The translations under genes and the position numbers were made by a program. The notes under the pieces are model-generated. The model searched no databases. It saw only the letters and a program-made list of their open reading frames with translations, and was not told where the DNA came from. Shown piece by piece: positions 1 to 14,700 of a stretch of 64,000 nucleotides of DNA (positions within the stretch are counted from its first letter, which is position 1; each line of letters opens with the position of its first letter). Origin of the DNA: Pocillopora verrucosa (Eukaryota > Cnidaria > Anthozoa > Scleractinia > Pocilloporidae); contig NC_089318.1 of the NCBI RefSeq assembly GCF_036669915.1, positions 22,610,725-22,674,724 of the forward strand, written 5' to 3'.

Positions 1-380
1 GTCCTCTGTGATCTATTACTGAACAGATGCACGGCAACTTGGAATCTATTTGTTTTATATAATAAAGAATTTAAATATACGGAAAAAAAGTTTTAATATT
101 AATGTCATCTATACGTCTTTACAATAGATTATAAATGAGAACCAATCAGAATGCATGCATAACTGAGCTTATTATATAAAAGTAGATAGTTTTCCCATTT
201 ATAAGCTGCAGGTGCTCTGATGCAATGTTAAGCTCTTTGGACTGGTAGGAGTACTTCTAGCCGCTCAAATAGCATTGTTGTAGAAAGTAGAAGAAACCTA
301 GGCTGAGTAATTCAAAACAGAGAAGTTTGAGAATTTTTCTTTTTTACTTAGCTTTTTTTCTTTTGCAATCTCTTGAATAG
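1..380 (+). other. Partial intron of the MAPKBP1/WDR62 gene
   Basis: Non-coding AT-rich sequence that ends in a pyrimidine tract and an AG acceptor at 379-380. The first recognisable MAPKBP1 exon follows in frame. The upstream exons, coding for the N-terminal WD repeats, lie outside the window. No other feature is seen here. Confidence 0.7.
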
Positions 381-2715
381 AGTGGTCATATGCCATGTGT
401 GCGTGTGTGGGACATGGAAGACCAGTCACATCCACAGATATCAGAGATGGTCAAAGGACATAAATTTGGTATTTCATGTGTGGTAGGTTAATAATAATTC
501 ATATAAATATTAATTTCAATAATTATCAATGGCATCTCATTCAGATTATCAATGATTCCAATGTTAGTAATAGTGTTGATTTGATGATTCTGAAACTTAT
601 TTTGCAACACTTCACGTCAATGAGGAAGAGATTTCTATGAACATTTTCACAATAAAACATGAAAATGTATTTCCTGTTTAAAGCAGACTCATCATTCTAA
701 TTGACAAACTCATGTAGTTATAACTATTGCTTAAAACTATTTCCTTGTAACAAAGCTCATCCAGCTGTGATTTTGTTGGTATTCCAGTTTGAACTAGGCT
801 AGCTTAGTCATGTATTTATGTTCTTTAACAAGGCACATATAGTCTGTTGGTGAGAATATATTATTTTAACTATTTGGTAACTAAGTATTAGTCAGTGTAT
901 GCATGAGTTGATAGTAGCTAATGAAATCTTATTGATACTTTTGTTAGGCTTTTTCACCCAATTTGAAATATGTGGCATCTGTTGGATTCCAGCATGACAT
1001 GATTGTAAATATATGGAACTGGAAGGTAGCTATGATCATACTTTAAATCCGCTTACAGGCAGTAATTTTTAGCAAGATATTTCTTGAGATAACAGATGTT
1101 CAGGTTGTTCATTGGCGTCCATTTTTTTATGTCCATGATAGATTTCAAATTACTCTTTTTTTCCTTAACAGAGTGGTACAAAGGTAGCCTGCAACAAAGT
1201 TTCATCAAAGGTGGGTTTTCTGTCATTCTGTACATCAGAGCGAGGCTCCAAATTAAGTGTGCACTCAAGAGAGGCACTCTGAGAGGAAAGTTCCTAATAA
1301 CTTGTTCAGCAAAGAATTATGTGATGTCAGCCTGTGATATATTTTAGATAATTATTTACCTACATTAGTGTCAATCTCTAGGCAAGTTTAGATTTTCCAG
1401 CTTTGGTCATTTTTGTTTAAAATGCCACAACAATCAAGTGAAATTGATTTTCATTAGTCAGACTTCAATTTTCTTCATGCTGGGTTTTTTTTTCTCTTTT
1501 TTGTCAGGTTTCAGCACTTTCATTTTCTGAAAATGGTAGCTACTTTGTTACTGTTGGTGTCCGTCATGTGAAATTTTGGTATTTTGACACTGAATCAAAC
1601 AAATCTAAGGTGAGGAAAGTTAAAATTTATATTTTTTTAAATTGATCTGATGATATAATATCTGTTTGTTGTCTGATGGTTGAGAAATCTTTTGTTATGA
1701 AAATAATTTTGATCACTTGGGGAAAACTTTTAACTGGCCTACTTAAATGTTCTGTGTTAATTCCAATCTGGCAGGTTTCCAAGACACTGGTAATCAATGG
1801 GCGAGCTGGACTTTTAGGAGAGCAGAGGAATAACACGTTTTGTGATGTAGCATGTGGTCGTGGAGTTAACTCTGATATCACTTACTGTGTGACTAGCTCA
1901 GGATTATTGTGTTCCATCAATAGCAAGAGAGTGCTAGACACCTGGGTTGAGCTCAAGGTACCTCACAATAAATACTATCCAATTTTCAACCATTAGTACT
2001 GTTTAAGTAGTCCTGGGATTTTATAACAGGTCAGACTACTCACCGGTTAGTTGACAAATTTAAGTATCACTCAGTCTCTGCTCTGTCCTCTCAATGAAGC
2101 ACATGTTGTGTAGTAATGATCAGGAAGAATGAAAGTTTGCAGCAAAAATGTTTGCTGCCAAGTCATCTTTTGTGGAATCTCTTTTGTGCTTGGTAAAGTT
2201 ATTGGTTGTGTTTTTTATTGTGTCCTGGCATCCCTTAGTCTGAAATTTCCAATCACATGAACAACAAGCAGTTCCTTGACATTTTGTATGGTGTTATACC
2301 ATGCAAAGATCTCATCAAAGCATTATCAGGCGGAAAATTTATGAAGGAACTTCTTTAGTAAATAAAATCAGTAATATTAACCCCATCAGGAGGTATGACA
2401 TTACTCTGTATGATTTTCATTTGCGAGTTTATTGTGTTAGCTTTTCCATCAATTATCATAACAGTAAACATGTTTGTTACATGTAATTCTTGTTGTTCCA
2501 GACATCTAAAGCATATGCATTGGCAGTCAGTGAACATTACATTATATGTGGATGTGCTGATGGAATAATAAGGTAACTGAGTAAAAGAAGATGTCATTCA
2601 GTGAATGGTACTGACATAAAAAGAATTCTGAGTGCTCCAAATAGGATTCTGGCCCACAATGTAAACTATTGGGTCCACAAGTAATCGTGATAGCCATTAA
2701 AGTCTATTTAATTTT

Positions 2716-2750
<35 letters not shown>

Positions 2751-5700
2751 CCTACGAGCTTCCGATTAGTTCGTCGGATGCTCTACCACTGATTTTTAAG
2801 AGACTCTTAGCAGACTAGGCCATTTTAGTAGGTCCATTGTGACAAACTTCCTGCATACTGCTAGGATATGAGGATGATGAGAGTTCGTAGTTATTAGATA
2901 TTCAAACTTAGTCACAATTCAATCTGCTTTTTAGTGATGATTTATTTCATTATTATATCTTTGTATTTGTTTGTCAGAGTTTTCAACCCGTTGAAGTTAC
3001 AGTTTATAGTAACCATTCCAAAGCCTCATTTTCTGGGTGTTAATGTAGCAGAAGGCATTGATTCCAGGTAAAGGTAACATGCTTTTTTATACAAAGGGAG
3101 TTTGATTTGAATCGAGAATACATTTTTTAGTCAATCCAAGAGGTTGATTATTGGGACTTAAGTCTAAAAATAAAGTACTGTCCGTGCCATAGTTAAAGGT
3201 TCGCTTTATGGCGTATAAGTCTGGTTAATATTTTTTGCTGTGTTTAAGTTAACTTCGTTCTAATTGTCTTTTTAGTAACCCTCTGTCAAAGTCTGAGCAG
3301 GCAGCTTATCCAGACGCCGTTGCTGTAGCGTTTGACACAGTAAACCATAAGGTACGTTCATGTCTTTGATTTTATCACATTTTATGGTGACAAAAATTAT
3401 TGACAGGCAAGTCTTTTGCTTGAAACAGTTTGACAGCACGATGTTAAGCGTGACAGTTTGTAGGGGCCAAGGAAAATCTGGCAAACCTGGCAAAACATGG
3501 AATTTGAGCTTGGATCACGGAAAGTCATAAAATAGGAATGAAAAGTATATTTCGAGAACACCTAAGAGAATAATGCTTTTACTACATGCCTTGACCCTTT
3601 TCACGTTGTTTTGAATGCATTTTCTTATTCTGAGTCACCTGGCCGAAAATTTTCTTTCTAATTTTCTTATAGCTGACGTGTGTTTATAACGACCACAGTC
3701 TGTACACATGGGACGTGAAGGACATGAAAAAGATTGGAAAAGCTTGGTCGTCACTTTACCACAGCACGTGTGTATGGGGAGTTGAGGTAAACTTTAAGTT
3801 TGGCGGAACAGATATGGCAGTCTCAGTTTTTACCCTCAGGTAGCCAATAGGAACACGGGACCAGCTTCATCTGTCCCACTTACAGATTAAGTCAGCCACA
3901 CAATATAAATTCATGTGTAAATAACGGTCCTGTAAACAGAGACGTGAACTGTTTACTTGCTTGTAGGTGTTAACTGAGTCAGGTGGGGCCTCATGGGAAA
4001 AGGTGTGACTCGTGGTCATAAGGTGCGAGGTCCAAATGTCATGACCTAGAGCCTAGTATTTTTCCTGTTCGGCCTGACCTGTTTTAGTCAATAAGAATTT
4101 TATCACTTGACCTCCCTTCTTTTTTCAGCATTTTCAAGGCCGTACGGAGTGCTATGATTTTTTTTTCTCAGCTCGTGCTATCGCGCACGGCCCTCAACCA
4201 GAGATTTTACTTTATTTCTTTGAAATTGTCTTCAAAAAAACTGCGCACAGGTCTTTACGGGTCCTACGATGAGGACGGTTTAAATTCAGCTCACCTCACC
4301 ACATGTTTTTTAAAATTGTTGTATATTCAATGTTGCAGGTTTACCCCAATGTGACTGATAATCGCCAGGCGGCTCTGCCACCGGGATCCTTTCTCACATG
4401 CTCGTCTGATGACACTGTTAGAGTATGGAACATTGAAGAAGGTGATGATAATTTCTGTAGTCTTTAAGGTTTTCCGTATTCTATGCTTCACGATTTGGTT
4501 CCTTTTATGCCTAATTTTGATTTCATGATTTTGCTTGAGGATTTAATTTGATAGAGTGGTATGGTCTCTTTCAGGAACAAGTATATTATTTGAGAGAAAC
4601 GTTTATAGTAAGGTTAGTTTGGTGCAATTTAGATGGTCCAAATTTTTTATTTTTTGTTGCAAGATTAAGCTGCATACGAGACTGACTGAAGCAGGTGCAA
4701 GGACATATACTGATTCCAGTTAGAATGTAGCGACTAGAAATATTGTTATTCCCTGTGTTAGGGAATGTAGTCAATCGAAGGTCACCATGAAGCGTTTCTT
4801 CAATTTTCCTTACCAATTTGCTCTCACCTGTTCGTATTCATGGGTGAAGGAGAGAGAGAGAGAGGCAATGTCGCTCCACAGTATGGGTCTCTTGCCCGTG
4901 ATCACGGTACAGTGACCCTTATGACTCTCACTCGAACCTTTCAATGTCGAGTTCAGAGCGCCAATAGGCAGGTCATCGTGTCTCAAACATTATTCAGCCC
5001 TGAAGTTACAAATATCTTTGGGGAAAAGCGATAAGGGTAGCTTTTGCAGTTTTTTTGGAGCGCTTATGAAGGCCGTTACACCTGTTTCTTCTGTCTATTT
5101 CCGCGAAGCAATTGAAGATGGATAACTTCTCACCAAGAACGTCCTTGGATAAGTGGAATCCTCAGCATGAACTTGATAAGTTGTTAAAAATTTCCTGGAT
5201 TTCAATTTATTTGCAGGAGATGATGAAAGTCTTATACACGGAAGATACAGTGGCAAACCTTAAAGACAATGATATTAGCCCTGGTAAGTGAATAAATATT
5301 CTTAACGAAAAAATTTTTTTCCAAACTTCCAAAGATAAAGCTGCTTGCTTTTGATTTTCTTTTTGGTAATCTGTGGTTTTCATTTGTAACAGCCATAAAG
5401 AACATGCGAGATTCTACCGGTGATACGCGAAATGCTGGAGTAAGATGTCTTCGCATTAGTCCTGATGGGCAAACACTCGCCACGGGGGACAGATCTGGAA
5501 ATGTCAGGTAAAAAAAAATAGGCTGCTTTGTGTAGCAATCGACAGGAGTCTTAGATTGGACCAAAAACTGAAATAGAGTGTACTAAGATCAAAATACGTC
5601 CGTGCACTATGCTTACCTAGTGGTTACTTGCGCCAAAGTAGAAAGGAAAAAGTTTACCAACATGTTAGGTATACAACTTGGAAGCGTTGCAGAGCTTTAA

Positions 5701-8700
5701 CAAATAAAACTTGTTAGTAAATCGTCTGGTTAATATGAATTTCTGCACGTTTAAGTACTGCCTACACAAGTAAAAGTCACGGTGCATCCGAATGATGCAG
5801 ATCCCATTACAGCTACGTTATCAAGTTGAACTTTATGGGTTGAATGTCCGAGTTCTAGGTTAAACTGTGACCATACGGTTCTTTTTTTTCGCTTACGTCA
5901 TCAAAATTTTGTCGATAAAATGCCCGAGATAGAGTTACCCTCAAGCATTTGCGGAAGGAAGTCAAGGCACACATATGACTTGTTTACGAAGAGAGAGGGT
6001 AAACAAAATTCATCCGGGCTTTTTGTTTACTTTTCTGGAATATTTCTCGACTGTGGAAAGCCACAGAAAAGTAAATAAAAGTGCAGAACAATCCTGATGA
6101 GCCATGGTGGATTTCGGATTATTTTCCGGTCCTGGAAGGGTTTACAAAATAATTCACTTCTCACGTGTGTTTTTTACATCAGGGTATACGATTTGATGTT
6201 TTTCGATGAAGTCGCAAAGATTGAAGCGCACGAGTCTGAAGTTTTGTGTGTGGAGTTTTCACCCAATGAATCAGGTATGAATGTCAACCCAAGGGATTTT
6301 ATCTTAATATGCGGCTGGAGTTTATGTGGTAATTGTAGTTTGAGTTTTCACCATGCCGTTTCTTTCTCTTGGCAGGACACAAACTACTGGCATCCGCCGG
6401 CCGAGATCGACTCATTCATATCTTTGATATCGTGAACAACTTTGTCCTTGTTCAAACATTGGATGATCACTCAGCATCAATCACGTCAGTCAAATTTAAC
6501 GGTGGGTGAAAATTAATTTCTGCTTGTCTCAAATTTGAGCCGAAAAGTTGCCTTTAAATGAGTGTTTCGTCTCGGAAACTCAATTCTGTTGACTTTTCTT
6601 CAGAAGCAATCCTTGCTCTTTGTAGGGTTTGCTACAATATATTTGTTGTAAGTGGATCATTCGACTGTAATTCTGTTGAACATTTACATTTTAGTGTCAG
6701 AATCCGATGAGTTACAGCTTCTGAGTTGTGCAGCAGACAAGTCGATCATATTCAGAACAGCCCAGCAGGTGAGGTTATCAGTTTTGCTACATGAGATAAA
6801 GAGAACGAATAAAGAAAGGTTACACAAACTGGAGAGGTCAGAAATCCAGCAGTAAACACCTTCCCCACCAGAGAAGGCTTACGTTTTTGTAGACATAAAT
6901 ACGTGCTGCAGGAATCATAAATGCATGACTTACACTACGTGCCCGCTCTGATGAATGGCCAACCCATTACGTCACAAGCTAATAAACTTGGCTTGCTGGA
7001 TTACCATATTTTTTGGGGTATGGAGTCTCCGCTTGCGTCTTCTCGCTCTCTGAGTGCTGCAGCTCCGTTGTGTGGTCAAGCAGAAACAAAAGTGTCGTGG
7101 TTCTATTTACCATTTATTTTAAATTTCCTTCTAAATTCTCGGTTTGTTATTGAAGGGGCTGGCATATGATATCCGTCTTGTTTCTCTTGCTGCTTACCGA
7201 TTATCTCCACTTTTCAGTAAATAAAGCCTTTTTGTTTGTACTCGTACTTTGTCTTAAATTTTACTCTTCTTCGCTGTGAAGCACTTTTTAGGTCGAGCTG
7301 TTTGAGCAACCATCTCTATTCTTGTTTCTTTGCAGAATCCCGAATTTCAGTTTGTTCGAACAACGAATCATGTTGGTAAAACAACATTTTACGACATGGA
7401 CATTGATCCATCAGGGTGAGTCTGGTTTATTATTAAACGAAATTGCCGAGTGCACAAGATTTACGAGAAACAATTTAAAAGAAGTATTCCGGTTTTTCTT
7501 TCAGGAAATATGCTGCTACGGCTTGTCAGGACAGAGGTGTTAGGTACGGCTGTATTCTATATTTGTGGACCTTTTTTGTTTTTGATCGTGACAAATCATG
7601 CAAAATGATTCATTCTTTTTACCATTGAACTGATTTTTGTATATCAATTTCGTTCTGCTCGAAGAGTGTACGATGTAAATAGTGGCAAGCAGACGAGAAA
7701 TTACAAAGGCACTCCAAGAGATGACGGAACGTTGGTTAGGGTAAGTGCTCGGCGAAAGCCTTTCATGATGTTTCCATGTGACAGTTTGGATAAGGATATT
7801 TTTACGAGGAATGAAAGTTATTTGAAAACTAGTTGGAAAATTATCCTTGGAGAGAAAATTGCGATAGACGAAAAACTACAAAACTGAACAGTAACCTCAA
7901 ATGTTCAAAGTCGGAGAACTTTCAAGCGGTTTGTAGATAACAGACATGTTATCCTTGCTCTGTTCGTAAAAGATTCCTTCAAAGCGAAGAAGATAGCGAA
8001 ATACAAGTTTATTGAGAGAAAGAAACGTGTGAAACAAGTAGCCGTAAGCCGAAAAACAACAAGAAAGGTTAAATTTTTGACCAGCATCTAATTTCTCCTC
8101 ACAACATCACCCCTGATTCAAACATTTAGGTTACGAGAGTAAAGAAGAGATCGCAAATGATAGACGATTTTTTCTCGGCCAGGCTCGTAAATTTAGCTAA
8201 GCAGTTTACTTCTCTTCACAGATAACTTTGGACTCTTCTGGGACATACGCTGCCACCAGTTGTTCAGACAAGAGCGTGTGTTTGACTGAGTTTGAGTCTG
8301 GTGAATGTGTCGCGAGTATGTCTGGTCATTCAGGTAGGTGAAACAAAAGCCTTGTAAAAGAGTAAGATTGTTTCGCAACAGAAATCATTGTCAACGAGCG
8401 CGGACTCGACAACCCACAGCTTTGGGTATTAACTGGGATCAAAGACAAACGTGCAATAGGTCACAGTCTAAGGATGCTTGTGACTAACTGAACTGTTGGT
8501 GAAGGCGGGGAATTGAATACACTGCTAGCTGAGTGTGCGCTTGAACTGTTATCTGAGTGGTTGAACGTGCAAGCCTTGTAATGATTGGTTACTGCCGTAG
8601 TTATTTGAAATTAAAAAAAAAAAATTGAAAGGTTCCCTGAACGTCTGCTCTTTGATAAATGTAACAGACCCTGGAGAAATCGTTAATATTAAGGTGTAAA

Positions 8701-11700
8701 ATGCCTCTCAAGCTTTCAAGTCGAACCCTACGTACTTTCGTACGATAAGCAATGTTAAAGCTCGCCAGCAACAGTAATTCTTTTATTGTCTTCTCAGAGG
8801 TGGTGACTGGTCTGAAATTTTCTGTCGACTGCAAGAATCTCATCTCTGTTGGCGGAGATGGGTAAGTAATGAACAGTGTTTTGATGATGTATGTTTATCA
8901 ACTTGCGTCTCTCGGTACAAATACTGAATTAATCCTTTAATGAGTTAACAAGACTGAATTTTTCCTTATAATATCAAGCAGGCAAGTCATGAAAATAAAG
9001 AAAAATATCAATTAGGGGATTATTAGTTGATCTATTAGCAAATTCTCCGAACTAATGTCGTAAAAATTTTCGTGGGTGACAGTTAAGAGAATTACTTATG
9101 AGATCGTGGAAGGTAAAGGGTAGCACCAGACAAAATAGATTCACAATTTTCCTAGTGGTTTTCAGTCTTTGTTGTGTCTTCTTCAATTAAATGCGGATGA
9201 TCCATAATTATTATATTTATTTTGATTACTTTTCTCACGACTCTTGCTTTATATGATAGGTGCATCTTTGTGTGGAAAATACCATCAACTTACACCCAGG
9301 TATCTCGAGTCATTTTTTTCTGTAAAGTGTTATAAACTTTTCCGATTCTCAAATAACTCAAAGGTTTTAACTAACATTACGTTTCTTGAACTTGTCGCAG
9401 GAGAATCAAAATTTTCCTTTTGGGGAATCAAAAGATCCTCGTAGTTTAAATTACAAAAAAAGCAGTCTGTTTTCTTTTATCTGTGAAGTGCAGTCCTTTG
9501 CAAACCTCTCATCGTTGAGAAAGATAAATACTCAGAACTGATTTCCTTTCACAAATCGACTCACTGTCAAAAAAAAATGACAAATAGGCGTTTTCTTTTC
9601 AAATGATGGAACCATTTGTATTTGGGTAACCTTTTGACGGATCTGATCCACTTGAATTGACGTATGGTTTGCAAATGTTACTATCGTTTGTTTTTTTCCT
9701 CAGAATATGGTGGAGAAACTTCACGTACTTGGAGAGGAGCCAGAAAACAAAATCGAGTTTGGCACTCCCATCAGGTATACCATATTGAATATCATTTTGT
9801 TTTGAAGGGAAAATTTATCCTTGTGAATCTCAAGCAAAGAAACTAGTAGTAAACTGATTGCTTGAAGAGGACACTATATTTGTGTTTTTCACTGAATGTT
9901 TTTCTACAGACGTGAGACTTACCAAATGGCTCATCCGTCGATAATCGAAACGGCTGAAGAGGACGACTTTGTACCAGCTGACCCTTCAGCGTTCAGCAGA
10001 CCAATGAAAGGTATACTTAAAATTTCTGCAATCTGATTGGCTAAGCTACATGCCATTTATTCCGTGATGGATAAATTAAGAGAGTAGCTCGTGGTATGAC
10101 ATAGTTGTATCAGTACTTAACAAAGATCTCATTAGTTATTCCCCGTACTGTCTGCCATCTAAGTCTCATGATGTTGGTTCAGAGAATTTGGTACTGGATC
10201 TACTTATAATCCCCTGATTGAAATTTTTCTTTTTTCTCATCACTTGTCTGCTCGATGTTGTATAGATATTGCAAGGAGAAATTCTGTATTGGTTACTCAT
10301 GGGAGTTAAACGGTTAATAAAAACACAAGCCTATTTTGAGTGATTAGTAGAGTTTTGTTGTACACAACTAATTAGATTTCTACGCGTGATAGGTGATAAA
10401 GGCTTCGCCCTCATCAACTAGTCGATCTGAAAGCAAATCGAATTACGTCACAATGCTTGAAATTATCGGTCCGAATAAGAGTGATAGATTCCAAGTGATT
10501 TTAATTTTTCTGCATACTAGATCCCAGTCCTCCTGTTAAAGATTACCGTTTCAGCGTGGGGCAGCTACCTGCGTGGGCCAAAAAGCAGGTTTGTTACTTT
10601 GATGCCAGTGTCCTTCTAACAGACACCCGATCTTTTCTTCCAGAGTTATCCGGAGAAATTTGCTTTTTTTGGTCAAGACTACCTAATTTTATCAAATGTT
10701 CTGAGCAGTTACTGTGCTTTTTCGAACTAAACTGAGACAATATTTTGCCTTTATTTTAGCTCGTCGCTGAAGGAAATGAGAAGACTACGGTTTCTCCGGA
10801 AGAGAGTAACACAGGAACAGTAGTTCAACCCGGAGGGCGATGGGCTCAGGTAAGTTGCTTACCCACCCCTCCCTGGTTCGATATTTGCTGGATAATAACG
10901 ACTTACGCGTTTGTGGCTGCGTGTTTTCCCGCTCTTGGAGTTGGCCAAATGCAAGTCTTCCCGCGCTTTGACACGGGCTGCAAATTTTCCCGCGCTACGC
11001 AGATTGTATCTTCATGATTCCGCTCTTTAAATGTGATTGCTCCGTTTTGTGCTTGATTCATATTGATTATTCTAAATTTTAATTGAAGCAGTGTTATGTA
11101 CTAGATCCTGGTTGGTTTGTGATTATGTCAGCGTTAAGATTTTTCTAGCTTTCGGGAAAAACCTTGAATGTCACTCAAATAATAACGATAAAACTTGATT
11201 CTATCAAAACTGATTTTGTTTTTCTCTTGGAACTTCGTTTTCTCTCTTACAGAGAGTCCAGAATGGTGGTATTCACATTGCTGGTGACAATGGCAAGATA
11301 AAACCGATTCCTTTATTGCTGGATCCCACAGGTTAGAGCATAATACAACAGTCAAAAGTACCGTTATACCAAACAAGTTTCCTAATAACCTTATGAATTA
11401 TCATCCATTTTACGTCTGAACCGAGATAAACATCCGGCAATAACGTTCCGATTATTTCAGTCTTAAATTAAGAAACTTTGTTGTTTTTTGATTGATTAGA
11501 TTTAGAAAATACCAGTGTCAGTGAGAGAAAAATTTCTTCAATTAAAAAGAAAACAATCCTTTCATACTGTGCGATGTTCTCTTCAGCGCTAAATGATCTC
11601 ATTTATGTAAGAGGAAATGAGATGCAAGTACTTTCGTTTTTACTGATTTTATTACTTTGCAGATGGCGGGAAAAGATACACAGTAGAACCGATCTCTCTT

Positions 11701-14700
11701 CAGGAGCAAATGAGAGCGTTAGCAAGCAGCGTATGTAACATCAGTCAATGATCATAATGAAATTACTAATAATGATAATAACAATAATAGTGATAATAGT
11801 GATGATAATGATGTTAAAGATCGCTTCACACAAAGCATCCATAGGAAAAGGAAAACTTTTCCCAATTCCAGCCCAAGTCCACAAGGGCGTTTTGGGAACG
11901 TTCTTTTGGCAGAGGTAGCTTTTTAAGATTGTAATTGCTTGTTTTGTTCATTTGCAGCCTCTCGAGAGACGTTGCTCACTTACTTATGGGGTAAGATGAT
12001 TTATCTTCTGCTTGAGGCTTTTACATTAAAAGGAATAGCTTTTGAATTAGGGCCCAGCAATTAAGTATAACAGTTAAACCACGGTCTTGCACAAATCACA
12101 GTCACAAATCAATACGAATAAACAGATGAAATTACGGCATTACTCCCCTTGGGTCGGATGGACGGTTCACTCTAATGGTTGCCCTAATGGTTTCCAAGTT
12201 TTCTTTTGGTATAATTTGATCGACGTTACATGCATCTACCCATTTGTTTTTATTGTTCTCGATCAGCGTAAATATTAATTAAATTTCACAGAGCCAGAAA
12301 CAGTACATGATGAAAATGAAGCGACAGTCTCAAACTTAGTGTAGCAGGAGGGCTGAAGGGAACGCTGAAATACTTAGCAGCAGACATCAATGCGCGGACT
12401 GAGCTTACTTTTCTTTAACAGGAAGATGATGACTTGTTCCCCTCAGACGGCCGAGCAGCGCTGGAGAATTTGAGCGAAGAAGAGAAGAATCATACCGAGG
12501 TTAGAAACATAAGCAATCTCGAATTTTTCTCTCGACACTTAATAAACCAACGTAACTTTGAGTTGTAAACACCGCGGTTGCTTGAGGCGAATGCATGTTC
12601 TTTGCTTCCTTTGAAAGCATGGTGCACGACTAGAGCAAAAATTGGCTGCAAAAGAGTCTAACAAGTGCCCAGGACTCACTGTTCTTGTTTGCGGTTCCTT
12701 TTTAGCCATGCAGAGTTCATTGTTTTTCCGCCATCCAGAGAACTCGTTTGCTTTTCCTGTTATGCAGAACTTACTTCTTCTTTTCTCGCAATGCAGAGTT
12801 CTTTGTTATTTTTTCAACCATGCAGAGCTCACTGTTAATTTTCCCACCATGCATAGCTCACTGTTAATTTTTCCGCCATGCAGAACTTACTTTTACTTTT
12901 CCCGTCAAGCAGGAAGCCGCACCGCCAGGCGTCACTGTGTCACGTGGTAGTGATATAATGCCGAAGGCTCGAGTTAGGAAGAGCAGTGTAGAAGTGTCCG
13001 AATCAGGAGAACTGAAATTTGAAGAAGCAGAGGAGCTTGATGTAGGGGACGCGAAGGAAGTTATCATCTACCTACCCCCAAGCCAGGATGACTTCGACAG
13101 CGAAGTTGCAAGGTCAGAAATGTATCGTGATTATTTCCCCAAAACGGCAAAGGGGCCTTTAAATGGAATTGTGCCGGGACTAGGAGCACCTTTAAGGACC
13201 TGCCTCGAGAGGTGCCTGTGAATATGAAAACGAACCATGGGGGTATCAAGTTCCATTAAGTGCATTTTCTGTTCTGGGCCCCAGTTGTTCGAAGGTTAGA
13301 TAAGTCGCCACCCACTAGATAAATCTCTATCCGGTGCATAGCACAGTACGTTTTGCTATAACTCATCCACGGGATAGCGATTTATCCGTCGGTTAGTGTT
13401 ATTCGTCCTCTATACGACTGGTCCCTGGTGTTTAGCCACAGGGCTGAAGAATGGTACCTTTCTTAGTGGCCTTTTCTTATGAGCCCCATGTGAGATGGAG
13501 CCAACTCTGGACTCGGATTAATCATGTACCAAATCTTTTGATTTCTGAGATAATGGACAACCGTCATTTTAATTCTGGATTACTCTGAACACGACAAGAA
13601 TTGAACATCGTATAAACACAAACGAAGAGATTCGGTAGAATCGTGTTTCAAAACATTAAACCAAGTTTGAAATTAAAATGCGTGGAGAGAAGAATTTTTT
13701 GAATATAACCGTTCAATAAGTGACAAAATAGAATCTGAATGCATGAGAGGTGACAGTAAAAACCCCTTCTTAAAATAAAAGTACCATCGAAAGCCTAAAC
13801 TCCATCTTAAGTAAACGTTCAGAGTTATTAATCAACAAGAACAGGAACGCCATCATGATCTTTACCAAAACGGCGACTCTTGATGATTTTGTCTTTTGCT
13901 GCTTCTTCATCAGGGGACTAGAATCTTTTGTGCTTCATTTGACTTAAATTATGAATTAAATGTTGAAATTATCAATTATAAGTTTTGAGATAACAGATGG
14001 CATGCCTCAACTAACCTTGAATTCGCATTGACAAGGGCTATCGCTCGAAACGTCAGCTTCGAAACTCTTTACGGCGGCCAATTTGTTATCAACTTAGTTG
14101 ATAGTACTAAATTACCCTGTTAGTTTCTCTAGAGATGTACCCCCTTTTTTGTTTAACCTTGAACCACCCTTGTATAGCGGTCCAGGCTAAAACCGTACTG
14201 GTCGCCATGGTAACTTGGACAATTTTGGAGTCTGAATTCGCAGCGATAGTCGCCATTTTGACTTCTTATCCACAGTTCTCGAACATTTTTCTCGTAATGC
14301 TTAATTTCTAACACATTTTTCCGCGGAGCAAACCTTCGCCATCGTCCCATTCCTGTTTTTATTGTTTAATGTATAATGTAACTAACACGAACTGTCTTCC
14401 TTTTGACACTCGCTTGACCCAGTGCCCCACGGGTCCAAGAATTTGTGCAACATTACGAAGCTCTTCAGTTAAATCATCACCAGTCTTGTCCCAATATCGT
14501 TCAACAAGTCAAGAGAATTCGCATTGACAAGGGCTATCGCTCGAAACGTCAGCTTCGAAACTCTTTACGGCGGCCAATTTGTTATCAACTTAGTTGATAG
14601 TACTAAATTACCCTGTTAGTTTCTCTAGAGATGTACCCCCTTTTTTGTTTAACCTTGAACCACCCTTGTATAGCGGTCCAGGCTAAAACCGTACTGGTCG

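Noticed and set aside
12291..12336. Possible extra MAPKBP1 exon ([12 protein letters not shown])
   Set aside because: It has an AG acceptor but no GT donor after the open stretch, and the flanking exons already join in phase without it.
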